From: SZUA-430 sp965227535
GTDB taxonomy: Bacteria > Pseudomonadota > Alphaproteobacteria > Micropepsales > Micropepsaceae
Length of the DNA: 64,000 bases
Assembly: GCA_965227535.1 (NCBI GenBank)
Contig: OZ245761.1
Span: 4,898,001-4,962,000 of the forward strand
Direction: 5' to 3'
Shown here: positions 17,384 to 26,284 of the stretch, piece by piece
How positions within the stretch are numbered: position 1 is the first letter of the stretch
Layout: every line of letters begins with the position of its first letter
Program-made: the position numbers and the translations under genes
Notes under the pieces: model-generated
Databases searched by the model: none
Seen by the model: the letters and a program-made list of their open reading frames with translations, nothing else
Told to the model about the DNA's origin: nothing

Positions 17384-17824
17384 ATGAAGCAGTGGTTGAT
17401 CGGCGCAGCTGTCGTTTTGTGTGCAAGTGCGGCATGGGCCGCCGAAACACCGCAAAAGATTGTCGACGCGCGCATCGCCGGCATGAAGGGTATGGTCGGC
17501 GACCTCACCGCGGCCACGAAAGCCGCAACACCAGCCGAAGCCAAAGCGAAACTCGCCTCCGCCATCAAATTCGCAGAGTCCATTCCGTCGGCATTTCCGA
17601 AAGGAACGGGCATTGGCGACGCAGGCGTCACGAAGACGCGCGCGCTACAGGATATTTGGACCAAGCCGACGGAATTCAAGGCCGCCACCGACGCTCTCGT
17701 CACCGCGCTGAAAGCGGCAGAAGCGGGCGCAGGCGACAAAGCCAAATTCGACGCGGCGCTGGGCGACGTTCGCAAAAGCTGCGGCGGCTGCCACACGCCA
17801 TTCCGCGGCCCTGAAACCGAATAG
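17384..17824 (+). CDS. Class II-type cytochrome c (c'/c556-like)
   Basis: A 146-residue secreted monohaem cytochrome. Residues 1-19 are a Sec signal peptide ending AWA before AETP. The body is helical, and the single haem site CGGCH is close to the C-terminus (about residues 133-137), as in cytochrome c' and c556, which are four-helix bundles. GAGGGGGTTTCA before the ATG is the ribosome binding site. The next gene starts 2 bases after its stop, so the two cytochromes are almost certainly co-transcribed and may pass electrons in the periplasm. Confidence 0.85.
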   Translation: MKQWLIGAAVVLCASAAWAAETPQKIVDARIAGMKGMVGDLTAATKAATPAEAKAKLASAIKFAESIPSAFPKGTGIGDAGVTKTRALQDIWTKPTEFKAATDALVTALKAAEAGAGDKAKFDAALGDVRKSCGGCHTPFRGPETE

Positions 17825-17826
17825 CC

Positions 17827-18735
17827 ATGACCACGCTTCGCTGGATCGCCCTTGCGGCGCTTGCAGCGGGCGCCGTTGCGGTCGGCTGGCTTCTCATGCC
17901 GTCGCATTCGACAGTCGTCATTCCCCAAGGCGTTTCGAGCACAGATCCCGGCATGGGCGAACGCGGTGCGTATCTCGTTCGCGCTGCAAGTTGCGTAAGC
18001 TGTCATTGGGACAAGAAGGCCGGCGGACAACCGTTCGCCGGGGGCCGCGCCTTGGCGACGCCGTTCGGCACGTTCTACAGCCCAAACCTCACGCCGGACA
18101 AAGATCACGGGATCGGCGATTGGACGGACGAAGATTTCGTGCGCGCCTTGACGCACGGCGAAGGGCATGAGGGCGAAGATCTGTACCCGGTCTTTCCGTA
18201 CACGTCCTATGCGCGCATGAAGGTCGAAGACGCGCTGGCGATCAAAGCGTATCTGGCGACGCTCGAGCCCGTACGCACTGAACGTCGTGAGAATGAACTC
18301 ACGTTTCCGTTCTCGTGGCGCGCGCTGATGAAGGGCTGGAAATTGCTGTTCCTCAGCACACCCGAACCGATCGCGGACGACCCGGCGCAGGATGCAACCT
18401 GGAATCGTGGCCGCTATTTGGTTGAGGCATTGGGTCACTGCGGCGAATGTCACACACCGCGCGGAACCTTCGGCCAAGCCGACGCAGAGCGCCATTTAGA
18501 TGGCAATCCGACGGGTCCGGACGGATGGCGTGTGCCCGCTCTCGTTGGGCAGCGCGCGGAACTCGCTCTATGGTCTGTGGAAGAACTGGCGGAGTACCTC
18601 AAAAGTGGCGCGCGTCCGGATTTCGATTCGGCGCAGGGACCTATGGCGGAAGTGATCGAAGACAGCACGAAACACCTGACCGATGAGGATCGGCGCGCCA
18701 TGGCGCTCTACCTCAAGTCGTTGGGCCGCCGCTGA
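17827..18735 (+). CDS. Membrane-anchored dihaem cytochrome c
   Basis: A 302-residue protein with one N-terminal membrane segment (residues 6-24) and two class I haem c sites, CVSCH at 56-60 and CGECH at 205-209. FSPNLTPD-type text (FYSPNLTPDKDHGIGDWTDEDFVRALTHG) and PYTSYARM resemble the cytochrome subunits of membrane alcohol, aldehyde and gluconate dehydrogenases. No dehydrogenase subunit is adjacent, so its donor is unknown. It is likely an electron carrier in an operon with the class II-type cytochrome just upstream. Confidence 0.85.
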   Translation: MTTLRWIALAALAAGAVAVGWLLMPSHSTVVIPQGVSSTDPGMGERGAYLVRAASCVSCHWDKKAGGQPFAGGRALATPFGTFYSPNLTPDKDHGIGDWTDEDFVRALTHGEGHEGEDLYPVFPYTSYARMKVEDALAIKAYLATLEPVRTERRENELTFPFSWRALMKGWKLLFLSTPEPIADDPAQDATWNRGRYLVEALGHCGECHTPRGTFGQADAERHLDGNPTGPDGWRVPALVGQRAELALWSVEELAEYLKSGARPDFDSAQGPMAEVIEDSTKHLTDEDRRAMALYLKSLGRR

Positions 18736-18832
18736 CGAAACCTGTTGATAGGCGCATGGGCCGCAATTGCGGCCGCCTCTTCGGCGTCTAGATTGCCGGT
18801 CATTCGTCAATAACAAACAGCGGGGCGAGCAA

Positions 18833-20071
18833 ATGGCGCGCGTAATTGTCATCGTGGGTTTGATGATCGCGATCACCGCGACGATGTTTGCCATTACGCG
18901 CAAATCCGCGGTGGCGCCTGGCGAGGCAGCGAACGGTCCGACCGCGACGGTAAAACTCGAACCGCCGCACGCCGATCCGGTACCGCCGCAGCCGCCCGAA
19001 GAACCAAAGATCGACGATGACGAGCAATCGCTCACGTCGGCCGATCCGCGCCCCGTGATCAATCCAATCGAAGATCCGACGCCGGCGCCCGAAGCGCAGA
19101 GCGCGCAGGACGTCACGAAAGGCCCTGTCGCTGGCGCGGCGCCGTCGATCGGCACGGCGGGCATCAACGACAAACGCCGCGCCTCCTTCACCGGCACGGC
19201 GACTCCCGGGGACACAGTGTCGATCGTCTGGGACGGCAAGCCACTGGCCACCACGACGGCGGACAAATCCGGCAACTGGGAGATCGAATTCAAAGCGCCG
19301 ATCGGCAAGGCCGACCACGAACTCTACGCGTCCGCGCAGGCCAAGGACGGAAGCGTCATCATCGGCCCGCAACGCGCATCGATCCGCCCGCCCGCAACCG
19401 AAGGCGGCCTGCCGCGCATCACGATCAAGTCGGCGGACCAAGTCGCAACGACGCTGCAAGAAGGAAACGTCGCCGCGCCCGAACCGAAGACGGGCTTGGT
19501 CGTCGAGAAGATCACCAACGCCGAGACGGGTCTCACCGTCCTCGTCGGAAGAGCCGACCCCGGTGCAACCGTGAAGGCCGCAATCAACGGCAAGCCCGCA
19601 GGCGACACGCGCGTGGCCGAAGACGGTTCCTGGACGCTCGCCGCGACCAACCCGTCCGGCAAAGCCGCCGACACGGTGCGCCTTGAACTCATCGACAAAG
19701 AAGGCGCGAAGATCGACGAGACCGACCTGCCGCACAAAGTCCCCGCCGCAAGCGCAAAGGTCGCCGCGAAGGAGCCGGACACAAAACCGGACGCACCGGC
19801 CGTCTTCACATCGGCGCCTGCCAAACCTGAGAACGCAAAGCCCGAGGAGAAGAAAGAGGTTGCCGCGCTCGTTCAACCTTTCACGACCGCTGAGCCCGAA
19901 CGCCCGAAGCGCAAGATCATCCGCGTACGTCGCGGTGACAGCCTCTGGCGCATATCCAGACGCCACCTGGGCAACGGCAAAAAGTGGGCGGCCTTCTACA
20001 AGGCCAACAAGCGCAAGATCGACAATCCCAACATGATCTTCCCGGGACAAACGCTGATTATTCCCGGCTGA
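18833..20071 (+). CDS. LysM domain protein with Ig-like repeats
   Basis: A 412-residue protein with an N-terminal membrane anchor (residues 2-21) and a Pro/Glu-rich linker to about residue 100. Two bacterial Ig-like modules follow (around INDKRRASFTGTATPGDTV and TGLTVLVGRADPGATV). After another Pro/Lys-rich linker, the C-terminal LysM domain is RVRRGDSLWRISRRHLGNGK through MIFPGQTLIIPG. LysM binds peptidoglycan, so the protein probably spans from inner membrane to cell wall. The ATG at 18833 is chosen because the membrane segment starts there; an upstream ATG adds 22 polar residues. Confidence 0.85.
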   Translation: MARVIVIVGLMIAITATMFAITRKSAVAPGEAANGPTATVKLEPPHADPVPPQPPEEPKIDDDEQSLTSADPRPVINPIEDPTPAPEAQSAQDVTKGPVAGAAPSIGTAGINDKRRASFTGTATPGDTVSIVWDGKPLATTTADKSGNWEIEFKAPIGKADHELYASAQAKDGSVIIGPQRASIRPPATEGGLPRITIKSADQVATTLQEGNVAAPEPKTGLVVEKITNAETGLTVLVGRADPGATVKAAINGKPAGDTRVAEDGSWTLAATNPSGKAADTVRLELIDKEGAKIDETDLPHKVPAASAKVAAKEPDTKPDAPAVFTSAPAKPENAKPEEKKEVAALVQPFTTAEPERPKRKIIRVRRGDSLWRISRRHLGNGKKWAAFYKANKRKIDNPNMIFPGQTLIIPG

Positions 20072-20120
20072 AGCGCACGGCACACTGGAACTCCGGGCGG
20101 GCTTGGCCTAAGTCAACGCC

Positions 20121-22028
20121 ATGCCGCCATCACCAGGACGATCGACGGCCACAGCGGGTGAAGCGCATCGCGGCGCCACGCAATGGGGCACCGTCAGCAC
20201 ACTCTTTCCGTATCTATGGCCGCCGGGCCGGTTCGATCTGAAACTGCGAATTATTATCGCAATGGTCGCGCTGATCCTCGCGAAGGTCGCGACGTTGGCG
20301 TTTCCGCTGTTCTACGGCGCAGCCATCGACGCCCTCGACACGAAGAACCCGGCGGTTCAGGCACTCGGCGTCGCCATCGCCTTCATCGTCGCCTACGGCG
20401 TCGCCCGAATCCTGATGCAGGCGTTCGCCCAAGCCCGCGACGCCATCGCTGCCAAGGCCGTCTACAACGCCGTGCGGTCGGTCGCCGCTCAGACCTTCCG
20501 TCACATCCACGCGCTGTCGCTGCGCTTCCATCTCGAACGCAAAACCGGCGGCCTGACGCGCGTGATCGAACGCGGCACCAAGGGCATCGACGTGCTCTTG
20601 TTCTACGCGCTGTTCTCCATCGCGCCCACGATCCTCGAACTCATCCTGGTGTGCAGCTATCTGCTCTGGGTCTATCACTGGGGCTACACCGCGATCACCA
20701 TCGCGACGGTCCTGGCCTACGGCTGGTTCACGATCCAAATCACCGAATGGCGCACCACGATCCGCCGCGCCATGAACGACAGCGACACCGAAGCGAACAC
20801 CAAGGCCGTCGACAGCCTGCTGAACTACGAAACGGTCAAATACTTCAACAACGAAAACCACGAGGCGAGCCGCTACGAAAAAGCGATGGTCCGCTTCACC
20901 GAGGCGTCGGAGAAGGCACAGCTCTCGCTCTCGGTCCTCAACGCTGGCCAAGCCGTCATCATCACGATCGGCCTCGTCGGTGTGATGGCGCTCGCCGCCT
21001 ACCATGTCTCGATCGGCCAAATGACGCTGGGCGGCCTCGTCGTCGTCAACGGTTTCCTGGTGCAGCTCTACGTGCCGCTGAACCTGCTCGGCACCGTGTA
21101 CCGCGAAATCAACCAGGCGCTCATCGACATGGAGAAGATGTTCGATGTCCTGCACGTGCCGCAGGAAGTGCAGGACAAACCCGGCGCACCGCCATTGAAA
21201 GTGACAGGCGGCGAAGTCCGCTTCGAAAACGTCATCTTCGCCTACGAGCCCGAACGCACGATCCTGAAGGGCGTGAGCTTCACGGTCCCCGCCGGCAAGA
21301 CCGTCGCCGTCGTCGGCCCGTCCGGCGCCGGCAAGTCGACGATCTCGCGCATCCTCTACCGCTTCTACGACATCAAGTCGGGTAGGGTCACGATCGACGG
21401 GCAAGACATCCGCGACGTAACGCAGGACTCGGTGCGCGCCGCTATCGGCATCGTCCCGCAAGACACCGTCCTCTTCAACGACACCGTCCGCTACAACATC
21501 CGCTACGGCCGCATCGACGCTAGTGACGCCGAAATCGAAGAAGCCGCGCGCCTCGCCCAAATCGAACCCTTCATCCGCCAACTCCCCGACGGCTTCAACG
21601 CCATGGTCGGCGAGCGCGGCCTGAAACTCTCCGGTGGCGAAAAGCAACGCGTCGCCATCGCTCGCACGATCCTGAAGAATCCGCCGATCCTGCTGCTCGA
21701 CGAAGCGACGTCGGCCCTCGACACCCACACCGAACGCGAAATCCAATCGTCGTTGCGCGAAGTCTCGCGCAACCGCACGACCCTCGTTATCGCGCACCGT
21801 CTGTCGACGGTGGTCGACGCCGACGAAATCCTGGTCCTCGACCACGGCGAAATCGTCGAACGAGGCCGCCACGGCGACCTGCTGACGAAGAACGGCGCCT
21901 ACGCCGCCATGTGGAACCGCCAACGCGAAGCCGCCGCCGCCCGCGAAAAGCTGAAGCAAGCGGAAAACGACCCCGCTGTGAATCCGGAAGTCGAACGCGT
22001 CCAACCAGCGGCCGCTGCGGGCGACTAG
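20121..22028 (+). CDS. ABC transporter, Atm1/HMT1-type exporter half-transporter
   Basis: A 635-residue fusion of a six-helix membrane domain (about residues 35-330) and an ATPase domain. The Walker A is GPSGAGKS, the signature is LSGGEKQRVAIA and Walker B is ILLLDEATS. The sequence around NDSDTEANTKAVDSLLNYETVKYFNNE is the hallmark of the Atm1/ABCB7 group, which exports glutathione-linked sulfur or metal complexes and can confer heavy-metal tolerance. It ends at csoR and the copper island on the opposite strand, which suggests but does not prove a metal-related role. Confidence 0.92.
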   Translation: MPPSPGRSTATAGEAHRGATQWGTVSTLFPYLWPPGRFDLKLRIIIAMVALILAKVATLAFPLFYGAAIDALDTKNPAVQALGVAIAFIVAYGVARILMQAFAQARDAIAAKAVYNAVRSVAAQTFRHIHALSLRFHLERKTGGLTRVIERGTKGIDVLLFYALFSIAPTILELILVCSYLLWVYHWGYTAITIATVLAYGWFTIQITEWRTTIRRAMNDSDTEANTKAVDSLLNYETVKYFNNENHEASRYEKAMVRFTEASEKAQLSLSVLNAGQAVIITIGLVGVMALAAYHVSIGQMTLGGLVVVNGFLVQLYVPLNLLGTVYREINQALIDMEKMFDVLHVPQEVQDKPGAPPLKVTGGEVRFENVIFAYEPERTILKGVSFTVPAGKTVAVVGPSGAGKSTISRILYRFYDIKSGRVTIDGQDIRDVTQDSVRAAIGIVPQDTVLFNDTVRYNIRYGRIDASDAEIEEAARLAQIEPFIRQLPDGFNAMVGERGLKLSGGEKQRVAIARTILKNPPILLLDEATSALDTHTEREIQSSLREVSRNRTTLVIAHRLSTVVDADEILVLDHGEIVERGRHGDLLTKNGAYAAMWNRQREAAAAREKLKQAENDPAVNPEVERVQPAAAAGD

Positions 22029-22304
22029 CTAGCCGCGCGTCCGCGCCAGCGTCTCCACTAACTCGTTGACCTTCTCGCGCTGCGCCTTCTTGTCGCCCGA
22101 CCGGATCGCGTGCTCGACGCAATGCGCGATGTGGTCCTTCAAGATCTCGCCCTCGACCTTCTTCAAAGCCGCGATCACGGCCTGCACCTGATTGACGACG
22201 TCGATGCAATAGCGGTCGTCCTCGACCATCTTGGCGAGCCCGCGCACCTGTCCCTCGATGCGGTTCAACCGCGAGAGACAAACTTTTTTCGTATCGTCTT
22301 GCAT
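22029..22304 (-). CDS. csoR: CsoR/RcnR-family copper-sensing transcriptional repressor
   Basis: A 91-residue all-helical DUF156 regulator. The Cu(I) ligand pattern Cys-His-Cys is visible: Cys in DDRYCIDVVNQV and His/Cys in HIAHCVEHA. CsoR tetramers release DNA when Cu(I) binds. The ATG at 22304 has GAGGG upstream and gives the family length; the open frame continues 27 codons further through the operator, which rules out that extension. It diverges from the Cu-ATPase gene, and the CsoR palindrome lies between them. Confidence 0.93.
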   Translation of the reverse strand: MQDDTKKVCLSRLNRIEGQVRGLAKMVEDDRYCIDVVNQVQAVIAALKKVEGEILKDHIAHCVEHAIRSGDKKAQREKVNELVETLARTRG

Positions 22305-22333
22305 GCGAGGACCCTCTGGCGCCTGTCTTGTAA

Positions 22334-22352
22334 TATACCCCCTGGGGGTATA
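22334..22352. promoter_or_regulatory. CsoR operator (TATACCCCCTGGGGGTATA)
   Basis: A perfect 9+1+9 palindrome of the G/C-tract type bound by CsoR proteins. It lies 30 bases before the csoR start and 32 bases before the Cu-ATPase start, so one site can repress both divergent transcripts. A second, imperfect copy precedes the multicopper oxidase gene. Confidence 0.88.
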
Positions 22353-22383
22353 CCTATCAAGCAGCAACAACGCGGTCCGAACC

Positions 22384-24732
22384 ATGAGCGGCGGTGCCTC
22401 CCACCTGCACGACCACGACGTTCACCATCACGCCCCGGCGAAGGTCACCGACCCCGTCTGCGGCATGATGGTCGACCCGGCGAAGACGCCCCATCACGCC
22501 GATCACCAGGGCGCGACGTATCATTTCTGCGGCGCACGCTGCCGGGAGAAGTTCATCGCCAATACCGCACAATACCTGGAGCCGAGAGAGACGCAGGTCG
22601 CGCCGCCCGCCAAACCCGGCGCGATCTACACCTGCCCGATGCACCCGCAGATCAGGCAAGTCGGCCCCGGCTCGTGCCCACTCTGCGGCATGGCGCTCGA
22701 GCCCGAAAACATCGCCGACGTAGAGCACGGCCCCAACCACGAACTCGTGGACATGACGCGCCGCTTTTGGATTGCGCTCGCGCTCACCGTCCCGGTGTTC
22801 GTCCTCGAGATGGGCGGACATCTGACCGGCCTCACCGACTGGCTCGGCCACGCAACGTCGGCCTGGGTGCAGCTCGCGCTGGCGACGCCGGTGGTGCTAT
22901 GGGCCGGCTGGCCGTTCTTCGTCCGTGGGTGGCAGTCGCTCATCAACCGCAGCCTGAACATGTTCACGCTGATCGCGATGGGTACTGGCACAGCGTGGAT
23001 CTACAGCGTCGTCGCGACCGTCGCACCCAGTGTGTTTCCGCTCGCCTTCCGCGACGCACACGGAACGGTCGCGGTCTACTTCGAAGCCGCCGCCGTCATC
23101 ACCGTCCTGGTGTTGCTGGGCCAAGTCCTCGAACTGCGCGCGCGCGAAAGCACAAGCGGCGCTATCCGCGCTCTGTTGAACCTCGCGCCGAAAGTAGCGC
23201 ACCGCCAGCGCGCCGACGGCTCAACCGAAGAGGTCGCGCTCGATCACGTCGTAGCTGGCGACCGCCTGCGTGTGCGCCCGGGCGAGGCGATCCCCGTCGA
23301 CGGCGTCGTGCGCGAGGGAAAAAGCAACGTCGATGAATCGATGGTGACCGGCGAACCTCTCCCGGTCGCAAAGGCGACCGGCGACGCCGTGGTCGGCGGC
23401 ACGATCAACCAAACCGGCAGCTTCGTCATGGAGGCGCAAAAGGTCGGCGCCGACACCATGCTCGCGCGCATCGTCGACATGGTCGCAAAGGCCCAGCGCA
23501 GCCGCGCACCGATCCAGCGCCTCGCCGATCAAGTCGCCGGCTGGTTCGTGCCGGCAGTCATCGCCGTCGCCGTGTTGGCCTTCATCGTCTGGGGCGTATG
23601 GGGGCCGGAGCCGCGCTTCGCCCATGGCCTCGTCGCCGCCGTAGCCGTGTTGATCATCGCATGCCCCTGCGCACTGGGCCTCGCGACGCCGATGTCGATC
23701 ATGGTGGGGGTAGGCCGCGGCGCGCAGGCGGGCGTGCTGATCAAAAACGCCGAAGCACTCGAGCGCCTCGAAAAAATCGACACCCTCGTCGTCGACAAGA
23801 CCGGCACGCTAACCGAAGGCAAACCCAAGGTAGTCGCTATCGAGACCATAGGCGGCGTGAACCGCGACGACATCCTGCGCCTTGCCGCCGCGCTGGAGCG
23901 TTCAAGCGAACACCCGCTCGCCGCCGCCATCGTGCGCGCCGCCGAAGAAGCGCGTGCTACCATCCCCGCCGTCGGCGCGTTCGCGTCCGTGACGGGCAAG
24001 GGTGTCACCGGCACCGTCGAAGGCCGCACGATTGCGGTCGGCAACGCCAAGCTGCTGACGGGGCAGGGGATAGCAACCGCCGAACTCGACGCCATCGCCG
24101 AACGTCTGCGCAACGAAGGCGCGACCGCCATGTACGTCGCGATCGATGGCAAATCCGCGGGCCTCGTCGCCGTCGCCGACACGATCAAGCCGACGACTCC
24201 AGAAGCTATCCGCGCCTTGAAGGCCGACGGCATCCGCGTCGTGATGCTGACCGGCGACAACAAGACCACGGCCGCGGCGGTCGCCTCCAAACTCGGCATC
24301 GACGAGGTAATGGCCGACGTCATGCCCGATCAGAAGAGTGAGGCGATCCAGAAACTGCGCGCGCAAGGCCGCATCGTTGCCATGGCGGGCGATGGGGTCA
24401 ACGACGCCCCCGCGCTCGCCGCCGCCGAAGTCGGCATCGCCATGGGCACCGGCACCGACGTTGCGATGGAAAGCGCCGGCGTCACGCTCGTGAAAGGCGA
24501 CCTCACCGGCATCGTCCGCGCGCGCCGCCTCTCGCGCGCCGTGATGGGTAATATCCGCCAAAACCTGTTCTTCGCGTTCGTCTACAACGCAGCCGGTGTG
24601 CCCATCGCGGCTGGTGTGCTCTATCCGGTCTTCGGCTTGCTCTTGAGCCCGATGATCGCCGCCGCCGCCATGGCGCTAAGCTCCGTCAGCGTCATCGCCA
24701 ACGCCCTGCGCCTGAGAACCACGAACCTCTAA
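22384..24732 (+). CDS. copA: Copper-translocating P1B-type ATPase with YHS and heavy-metal-binding domains
   Basis: A 782-residue inner-membrane Cu+ exporter. After a His-rich N-terminus (HLHDHDVHHH) come a YHS domain (about residues 20-60, DPVCGMMVDP and YHFCGARCREKF) and a short metal-binding domain (YTCPMHPQIRQVGPGSCPLCG). The transport core has the CPC motif (IACPCALGLATP), the phosphorylated Asp in DKTGTLTEGKP, and GDGVNDAPALA. No classical N-terminal CxxC HMA domain is present; the YHS and short metal-binding domains replace it. An upstream in-frame ATG at 22231 would run through csoR and the operator and is rejected. It converges with the DUF411 gene with a 4-base overlap. Confidence 0.95.
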   Translation: MSGGASHLHDHDVHHHAPAKVTDPVCGMMVDPAKTPHHADHQGATYHFCGARCREKFIANTAQYLEPRETQVAPPAKPGAIYTCPMHPQIRQVGPGSCPLCGMALEPENIADVEHGPNHELVDMTRRFWIALALTVPVFVLEMGGHLTGLTDWLGHATSAWVQLALATPVVLWAGWPFFVRGWQSLINRSLNMFTLIAMGTGTAWIYSVVATVAPSVFPLAFRDAHGTVAVYFEAAAVITVLVLLGQVLELRARESTSGAIRALLNLAPKVAHRQRADGSTEEVALDHVVAGDRLRVRPGEAIPVDGVVREGKSNVDESMVTGEPLPVAKATGDAVVGGTINQTGSFVMEAQKVGADTMLARIVDMVAKAQRSRAPIQRLADQVAGWFVPAVIAVAVLAFIVWGVWGPEPRFAHGLVAAVAVLIIACPCALGLATPMSIMVGVGRGAQAGVLIKNAEALERLEKIDTLVVDKTGTLTEGKPKVVAIETIGGVNRDDILRLAAALERSSEHPLAAAIVRAAEEARATIPAVGAFASVTGKGVTGTVEGRTIAVGNAKLLTGQGIATAELDAIAERLRNEGATAMYVAIDGKSAGLVAVADTIKPTTPEAIRALKADGIRVVMLTGDNKTTAAAVASKLGIDEVMADVMPDQKSEAIQKLRAQGRIVAMAGDGVNDAPALAAAEVGIAMGTGTDVAMESAGVTLVKGDLTGIVRARRLSRAVMGNIRQNLFFAFVYNAAGVPIAAGVLYPVFGLLLSPMIAAAAMALSSVSVIANALRLRTTNL

Positions 24733-25181
24733 CCGCCGTGCTGCGCGAACGCCGTGCGCGTGCCGTCTTTCTGGAACAGCCAAACGGTGTAGGCCTCATC
24801 GGCCTCACCAGGCACTTCCATGCCCGGCGAGTTGATCGGCATGCCCGGCACCGCAAGCCCCTTGCCTTTGGACTTCGCCGCCACAAGCCGCTTGATGTCC
24901 GCAGGCGGCACATGCCCTTCGATCGCATAACCCGCAACGACGCCGGTATGACACGACGTCAAGTCATCAGGCACGCCGAGCTTCGCCTTGAGCGCATCCA
25001 TATCGTCACGCGCCTCGACCGAAACGTCGAACCCGGCCACGGTCAGCTTGTCGGCCCACGCCGTGCAACAGCCGCACGATGGATCCTTGTAGACCTTGAT
25101 TTTCAGCGCAGGCGCAGCGGCGCGCCCCGGCGATAGGGCGAGCAATGCGCCCGCGGCCAACAACGCGCGCCGATCGATCAT
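24729..25181 (-). CDS. DUF411 periplasmic metal-binding protein
   Basis: A 150-residue secreted protein with an N-terminal signal (IDRRALLAAGALLALSPGRAAA). The DUF411 motif YKDPSCGCCTAWADKL, the SCHTGVVAGYAIEGHVP segment and MPINSPGME are all present. Family members are usually found in copper and mercury resistance clusters and are thought to bind metal through the Cys residues. The ATG at 25181 has an ideal GGAG site 7 bases upstream; a TTG two codons earlier is less likely. It is the last gene of the minus-strand copper cluster. Confidence 0.9.
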   Translation of the reverse strand: MIDRRALLAAGALLALSPGRAAAPALKIKVYKDPSCGCCTAWADKLTVAGFDVSVEARDDMDALKAKLGVPDDLTSCHTGVVAGYAIEGHVPPADIKRLVAAKSKGKGLAVPGMPINSPGMEVPGEADEAYTVWLFQKDGTRTAFAQHGG

Positions 25182-25194
25182 GAACAAGTCTCCT

Positions 25195-25698
25195 TCACAT
25201 CGCGCAGTGCGACATGACGAAATGCATCAGCAACTCGTCCGCCGTCTTGCGTTGGCCCGCGTTCAATTCATCATAGAGCGGTTTCGCGGCGTCGGACAGC
25301 TTCTTGAGGCTTGCATGATGCAGATCCATCATCTGCAAATGCCGCGCGATGGCTTGAGGAAACGGCTCGGCGGCATCCGCTTTCGCATCGGGTCCCATCT
25401 TCGGTCCGTGACCGTGAGCCATCGCACCCTTCGCCCTGTCGGCGGCTTCCGCTCGGAAGACCGCGGCGAACGCGCCCCAGGTTTTTTCCTGAGCTGCCGT
25501 GATCTTAAGTTCGGTCCTGAGAAAGGCGAGCGCGCCCTCCGTCCGTTGCATCATGGCGCAATGACCGCCCATCATCATGCCCATCATCGGCATACGGTCG
25601 GCCATCCGCCCACCATGTCCTCCGGGCATTGGTCCCGGTTGCGCAAACGCGGCGCCGGAAGCGAAAAGCGCGATCGTCGCGGCGGTCAGAACTCTCAT
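25195..25698 (-). CDS. Spy/CpxP-like periplasmic protein, Met/His-rich
   Basis: A 167-residue secreted protein. The signal peptide ends AFA before QPGPMPGG. The LTxxQ-like region (LKITAAQEKTWGAF) and the long helical remainder fit the Spy/CpxP chaperone family. A Met-rich stretch (MPMMGMMMGGHCAMM) and the C-terminal MSHCAM could bind Cu(I), which would suit the surrounding copper genes; this is inference. The ATG at 25698 has AAAGGAG upstream. Confidence 0.8.
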   Translation of the reverse strand: MRVLTAATIALFASGAAFAQPGPMPGGHGGRMADRMPMMGMMMGGHCAMMQRTEGALAFLRTELKITAAQEKTWGAFAAVFRAEAADRAKGAMAHGHGPKMGPDAKADAAEPFPQAIARHLQMMDLHHASLKKLSDAAKPLYDELNAGQRKTADELLMHFVMSHCAM

Positions 25699-25759
25699 GT
25701 CAGGTCTCCTTTGGTGACACACCAGAAAGCATCTTATGGACGCCGGACCGGTCCCACCT

Positions 25760-25781
25760 TGCGCAGGATCAAGCCTGCGCA
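25760..25781 (-). terminator. Hairpin after the cupredoxin gene (possible terminator or processing site)
   Basis: An 8-bp perfect stem TGCGCAGG/CCTGCGCA with a 6-base loop lies 12 bases downstream of the cupredoxin stop on the minus strand. No T-run follows it, so it may limit read-through or protect the 3' end of the upstream message rather than act as a classical terminator. Confidence 0.45.
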
Positions 25782-25793
25782 CGGCCGCCGCTT

Positions 25794-26267
25794 TTATTCG
25801 ACGACGATCTTACCTTCCATGCCGAGGTCCGAATGCCCCGGATAATTGCACGCAAAGAGCAGGTTCCCGGCCTTCGTGAAGGTCCAAACGAGTTCCTTCG
25901 TCTCACCAGGCCCGATATGCAGTGAGTTAGCGGGCATCTCGTGCGAGCCCTCGTCGTGCTTCATGTCGGACATCGCAACCATCTCGCGCGAATGCGCCGC
26001 CTGCTCGGCTGCATCGCCGATGGTGAGTTCATGCTTCAGCTTGCCCTTGTTGCTGACGACGAATTTCACCGTCTCGCCGGCCTTGAACGCGAGCGCCTTC
26101 TCGCTGAACGCATACTCAGCCGCATCGAGCTTGACGGTGCGCGTAACGTCCTTCGCCTTGCCCTGATGCCCCCAAGCGCTGCCATGGCTGTCGCCATGCG
26201 CGTATGAAAAACCTGCCGTGAAGGATAGCGCGACTGCAGCCGCGATCACACGAACGAACACCATCAT
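25794..26267 (-). CDS. Cupredoxin-domain periplasmic copper protein
   Basis: A 157-residue secreted single-domain cupredoxin. The signal peptide ends in AGFSYA before HGDSHG. Type 1 copper ligands can be placed: His in KLKHELTIG, then Cys, His and Met in ACNYPGHSDLGMEG. The segment between carries Met and His residues (EMVAMSDMKHDEGSHEMP). The start at 26267 (MMVFVRV) has GGAG 6 bases upstream; an ATG four codons earlier is possible. It sits between CopB and the Spy-like gene, and probably carries copper in the periplasm. Confidence 0.88.
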   Translation of the reverse strand: MMVFVRVIAAAVALSFTAGFSYAHGDSHGSAWGHQGKAKDVTRTVKLDAAEYAFSEKALAFKAGETVKFVVSNKGKLKHELTIGDAAEQAAHSREMVAMSDMKHDEGSHEMPANSLHIGPGETKELVWTFTKAGNLLFACNYPGHSDLGMEGKIVVE

Positions 26268-26284
26268 CTTACTCTCCATCTTCT

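Noticed and set aside
20214..22004. A 596-codon open frame on the minus strand
   Set aside because: It is antisense to the Atm1-like exporter, and its translation is low-complexity and lacks any domain, as expected for the shadow of a high-GC gene.
22231..22383. N-terminal extension of the Cu-ATPase from an upstream ATG
   Set aside because: It would run through csoR in antisense and across the CsoR operator. The ATG at 22384 starts just before the His-rich and YHS region.
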